From assembly GCA_016784085.1 (NCBI GenBank), contig JADHVH010000026.1, positions 1-6,501 of the forward strand: a DNA stretch of 6,501 nt, read 5' to 3'. Shown here piece by piece: positions 5,224 to 6,501 of the stretch. This DNA comes from Candidatus Pacearchaeota archaeon. GTDB taxonomy: Archaea; Nanobdellota; Nanobdellia; Pacearchaeales; GW2011-AR1. The first letter of the stretch is position 1; each line of letters begins with the position of its first letter. The translations under genes were made by a program, and so were the position numbers. The notes beneath the pieces were generated by a model. It saw only the letters and a list, made by a program, of their open reading frames with translations, was not told the origin of the DNA and made no database searches.

Positions 5224-6288
5224 ATGAATATAGAGCAACCAAAAAATATACCGGAAACCGAAATAGCGACAAGTGTGGAAAGTTTACAATCGTTAGAAAT
5301 ATCAAGACAAAAAGGCGAATCACAAGCGACTTATTTACATCGTGCTGAAGATGTAGTAACAAAAAAGCTAAGAAAAGAGAAAGGCCTTTTATTTGATCCT
5401 TCTCGTTCAACGGAAGAAGAATTATCGACAGAAATAAAAACTTTGATAACTGCTATAGCTGAAAATGCTCAATCTTGTAACAATGATGAGAGTACCGAAC
5501 AAGATATTGATAAAGTTATGGAAAAAGTTTTGGATAGCACAGGCGAACACTCCAAACTTCAAGGTGACGAATTTAGCAGTAGTAGCTTTGATACTACGCA
5601 ACGTGGCAGAAAATTTTTTGAGATCCAACCTGGCACAGGAGCTGCCAAAAGAGAAACCTACTGGAACACTCTTTTTTTTCAATACAATACAAAGGAGACA
5701 AGAAGATTAGCTAAAGAAATGCTAGATGGTAAAGAAATAATTTTATTGGGTGGTGGGCGTAGCAAACTAAAAAAAGAATTGGAGAAGTATGATATTCGCC
5801 CAGAGCATATTTCAAATATTGATCCATTCGTGGAAGATCCTGAGCAAGATGCAGACAATGTTATTCCACTCAATTCCTGTAGCGAAAATTTAATTGAATC
5901 ATTAAATAAAGCTGGGATAATCTCTGCCGATGAAATTTGGGCTGAATATTCTGTTCCCGCTTATGTAAGCGATCCTAAAGAAATTAAACAACTTATGTTC
6001 AACATTGATGGTTTATTAAAACAAGGTGGTACAGCAAGAATTTGGCCACTTGAAGTTGGCAAGGGAATAAGTGATGAACAATTTGAAGCTTGTAAAACTG
6101 CATTAGTTGAATCCATAAGAAATATCTGTTCTGATAATAAATACGAAATTTCTTTATACAAATCTGCTAGTAGAAATGGATTAATTCTTCACAAAAAGAA
6201 TCCAAGTAGAGATGAGTTGCGAATAAAGCAAGACCAGGAAGATCAGAAAAAGATTGAAGAGATAAGAAGACAATTACAAAATGGTTAA
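5224..6288 (+). CDS. Cassette 2 protein with methyltransferase-like Rossmann core
   Basis: 354 residues from the ATG at 5224; an in-frame GTG at 5218 would add two residues, and neither start has a Shine-Dalgarno sequence. The first ~130 residues are polar and acidic. The middle then looks like a class I SAM-dependent methyltransferase fold: GKEIILLGGGRSKLKKEL (about 169-186) as glycine-rich motif I, HISNIDPF (195-202) with the acidic residue ending strand 2, a motif IV-like strand DEIWAEYSVPAYV (236-248), then GLLKQGGTARIWPLEVG (263-279). The final ~25 residues are a charged helix. Motif I is GGG rather than the usual GxGxG, so SAM binding is uncertain; a target cannot be inferred. No membrane segment or signal peptide is seen. 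The stop codon lies in the right inverted-repeat arm. Confidence 0.8.
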   Translation: MNIEQPKNIPETEIATSVESLQSLEISRQKGESQATYLHRAEDVVTKKLRKEKGLLFDPSRSTEEELSTEIKTLITAIAENAQSCNNDESTEQDIDKVMEKVLDSTGEHSKLQGDEFSSSSFDTTQRGRKFFEIQPGTGAAKRETYWNTLFFQYNTKETRRLAKEMLDGKEIILLGGGRSKLKKELEKYDIRPEHISNIDPFVEDPEQDADNVIPLNSCSENLIESLNKAGIISADEIWAEYSVPAYVSDPKEIKQLMFNIDGLLKQGGTARIWPLEVGKGISDEQFEACKTALVESIRNICSDNKYEISLYKSASRNGLILHKKNPSRDELRIKQDQEDQKKIEEIRRQLQNG

Positions 6289-6355
6289 AAATAAATTTGT
6301 CCCGATTAAATTATTTGCTATCGCAAATTAAGAATTTTTCATTACATCGTACAAC
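6285..6355 (+). repeat. Cassette 2 right terminal inverted repeat with embedded hairpin
   Basis: This is the partner of 5146-5214. The inner arm 6285-6310 contains the stop codon and AATTTGTCCCGATT. A hairpin ATTTGC-TATC-GCAAAT sits at 6313-6328, with the same TATC loop as the left hairpin. The outer arm 6330-6355 ends ATTACATCGTACAAC. Confidence 0.85.
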
Positions 6356-6450
6356 ACGGCATATCTGGTTACGGCTTTTATACAAAAGCCTCCACCCATA
6401 TTTGCCTCCGTTTCACTACGCAAAACATCAGATATGCCGAAACGTTAAAC
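6349..6450 (+). other. attC-like site of cassette 2 (attC2)
   Basis: R'' GTACAAC (6349-6355) and R' GTTAAAC (6444-6450, a full GTTRRRY match) bracket a perfect 11-bp stem CGGCATATCTG (6357-6367) / CAGATATGCCG (6429-6439). The unpaired spacer is one A on the left and AAAC on the right, the same 1:4 asymmetry as attC1. The interior shares GGTTACGG and GCCTCCACCC-type blocks with attC1. The inner hairpin GGCTTTT-ATAC-AAAAGCC (6373-6390) matches attC1's with a compensatory T-A to C-G change. Length is 102 bp. Confidence 0.7.
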
Positions 6451-6501
6451 GAAATTTTGATTGCCCTTAAAAATTTTTCTATTTTTTAAAAAGCCCCTTT
6501 T
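6445..6501 (+). mobile_element. Start of cassette 3 (truncated by window end)
   Basis: After the cut point in GTTAAAC at 6444 the sequence continues GAAATTTTGATTGCCC, repeating the GTTNNAYGAAAT opening of cassettes 1 and 2, then runs into AT-rich sequence ending in AAAAAGCCCC. No ORF begins before the window ends. By analogy this is the left inverted repeat of another cassette. Confidence 0.55.

Larger units (their letters stand above)
3651..6501 (+). mobile_element. Integron-like gene-cassette array (at least three cassettes, runs off the window)
   Basis: Cut points after the G of each GTTRRRY-like core at 3650, 5146 and 6444 define cassette 1 (3651-5146), cassette 2 (5147-6444) and the start of cassette 3. 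Each complete cassette has one plus-strand ORF, then a folded attC-like site. The R'' box preceding each attC stem complements that cassette's own first bases: GTTAGAT with ATCTAAC, and GTTATAC with GTACAAC (one G-T pair). This is how integron cassettes are built. All three cassette starts share GTTNNAYGAAAT. Confidence 0.7.

Noticed and set aside
5177..5410. Minus-strand hydrophobic 77-residue open frame
   Set aside because: It is antisense to the charged N-terminus of the cassette 2 protein; Lys/Glu-rich codons read backwards give Phe/Leu-rich sequence. No start signals.
5422..6161. Further short frames on both strands inside cassette 2
   Set aside because: All lie within the 354-residue coding region in other frames and show no family features or start signals.

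Overview
Low-GC, compact bacterial DNA. The gene style suggests a Candidate Phyla Radiation (Patescibacteria) or similar small-genome bacterium: tightly overlapping genes, an RluD-type synthase without its S4 domain, no encoded CCA on the tRNA, and few Shine-Dalgarno sequences. This placement is inference; no taxonomic marker is complete enough to prove it.

Layout. (1) 1-50 is the last 15 codons of a gene read as murC. (2) A good sigma-70-type promoter overlaps the murC stop and precedes a ~240-nt structured leader. The leader carries a hairpin, an intrinsic terminator and a sequence exactly complementary to the following ribosome binding site. It leads into a 12-TM MFS exporter (322-1521). 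(3) A bidirectional terminator (1523-1551) separates the exporter from a minus-strand housekeeping group read right to left: tyrosine recombinase (2736-3548), RluD-family pseudouridine synthase (2059-2739), ribosomal protein bL19 (1710-2084) and tRNA-Leu(GAG) (1556-1637). The three proteins overlap by 4 and 26 bp. A 61-nt near-perfect hairpin lies between rplS and the tRNA. (4) From 3549 to the window end is the most interesting part. It has the geometry of an integron: recombinase pointing away, divergent promoters, an attI-like site (core GTTAGAT at 3650), then gene cassettes in one orientation, each holding one ORF and ending in a folded attC-like site. Cassette 1 (3651-5146) encodes an unrecognised 427-aa protein. 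Cassette 2 (5147-6444) encodes a ~354-aa protein with a methyltransferase-like Rossmann core. A third cassette starts at 6445 and runs out of the window.

Two things make the array unusual. First, the recombinase has Xer-type spacing between its catalytic residues and lacks the ~40-residue insertion of classical IntI integrases. Second, each cassette is bounded by its own private ~70-bp terminal inverted repeats, built on one plan: 26-bp outer arm, small hairpin, then a 26-28-bp perfect inner arm reaching the start and stop codons of the ORF. The arm sequences differ between cassettes, but the plan and even two mismatched positions are the same. In an excised circle these arms would flank the attC-like hairpin and lengthen it greatly; in mRNA they would pair the 5' and 3' untranslated regions. 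I do not recognise this from classical integron cassettes.
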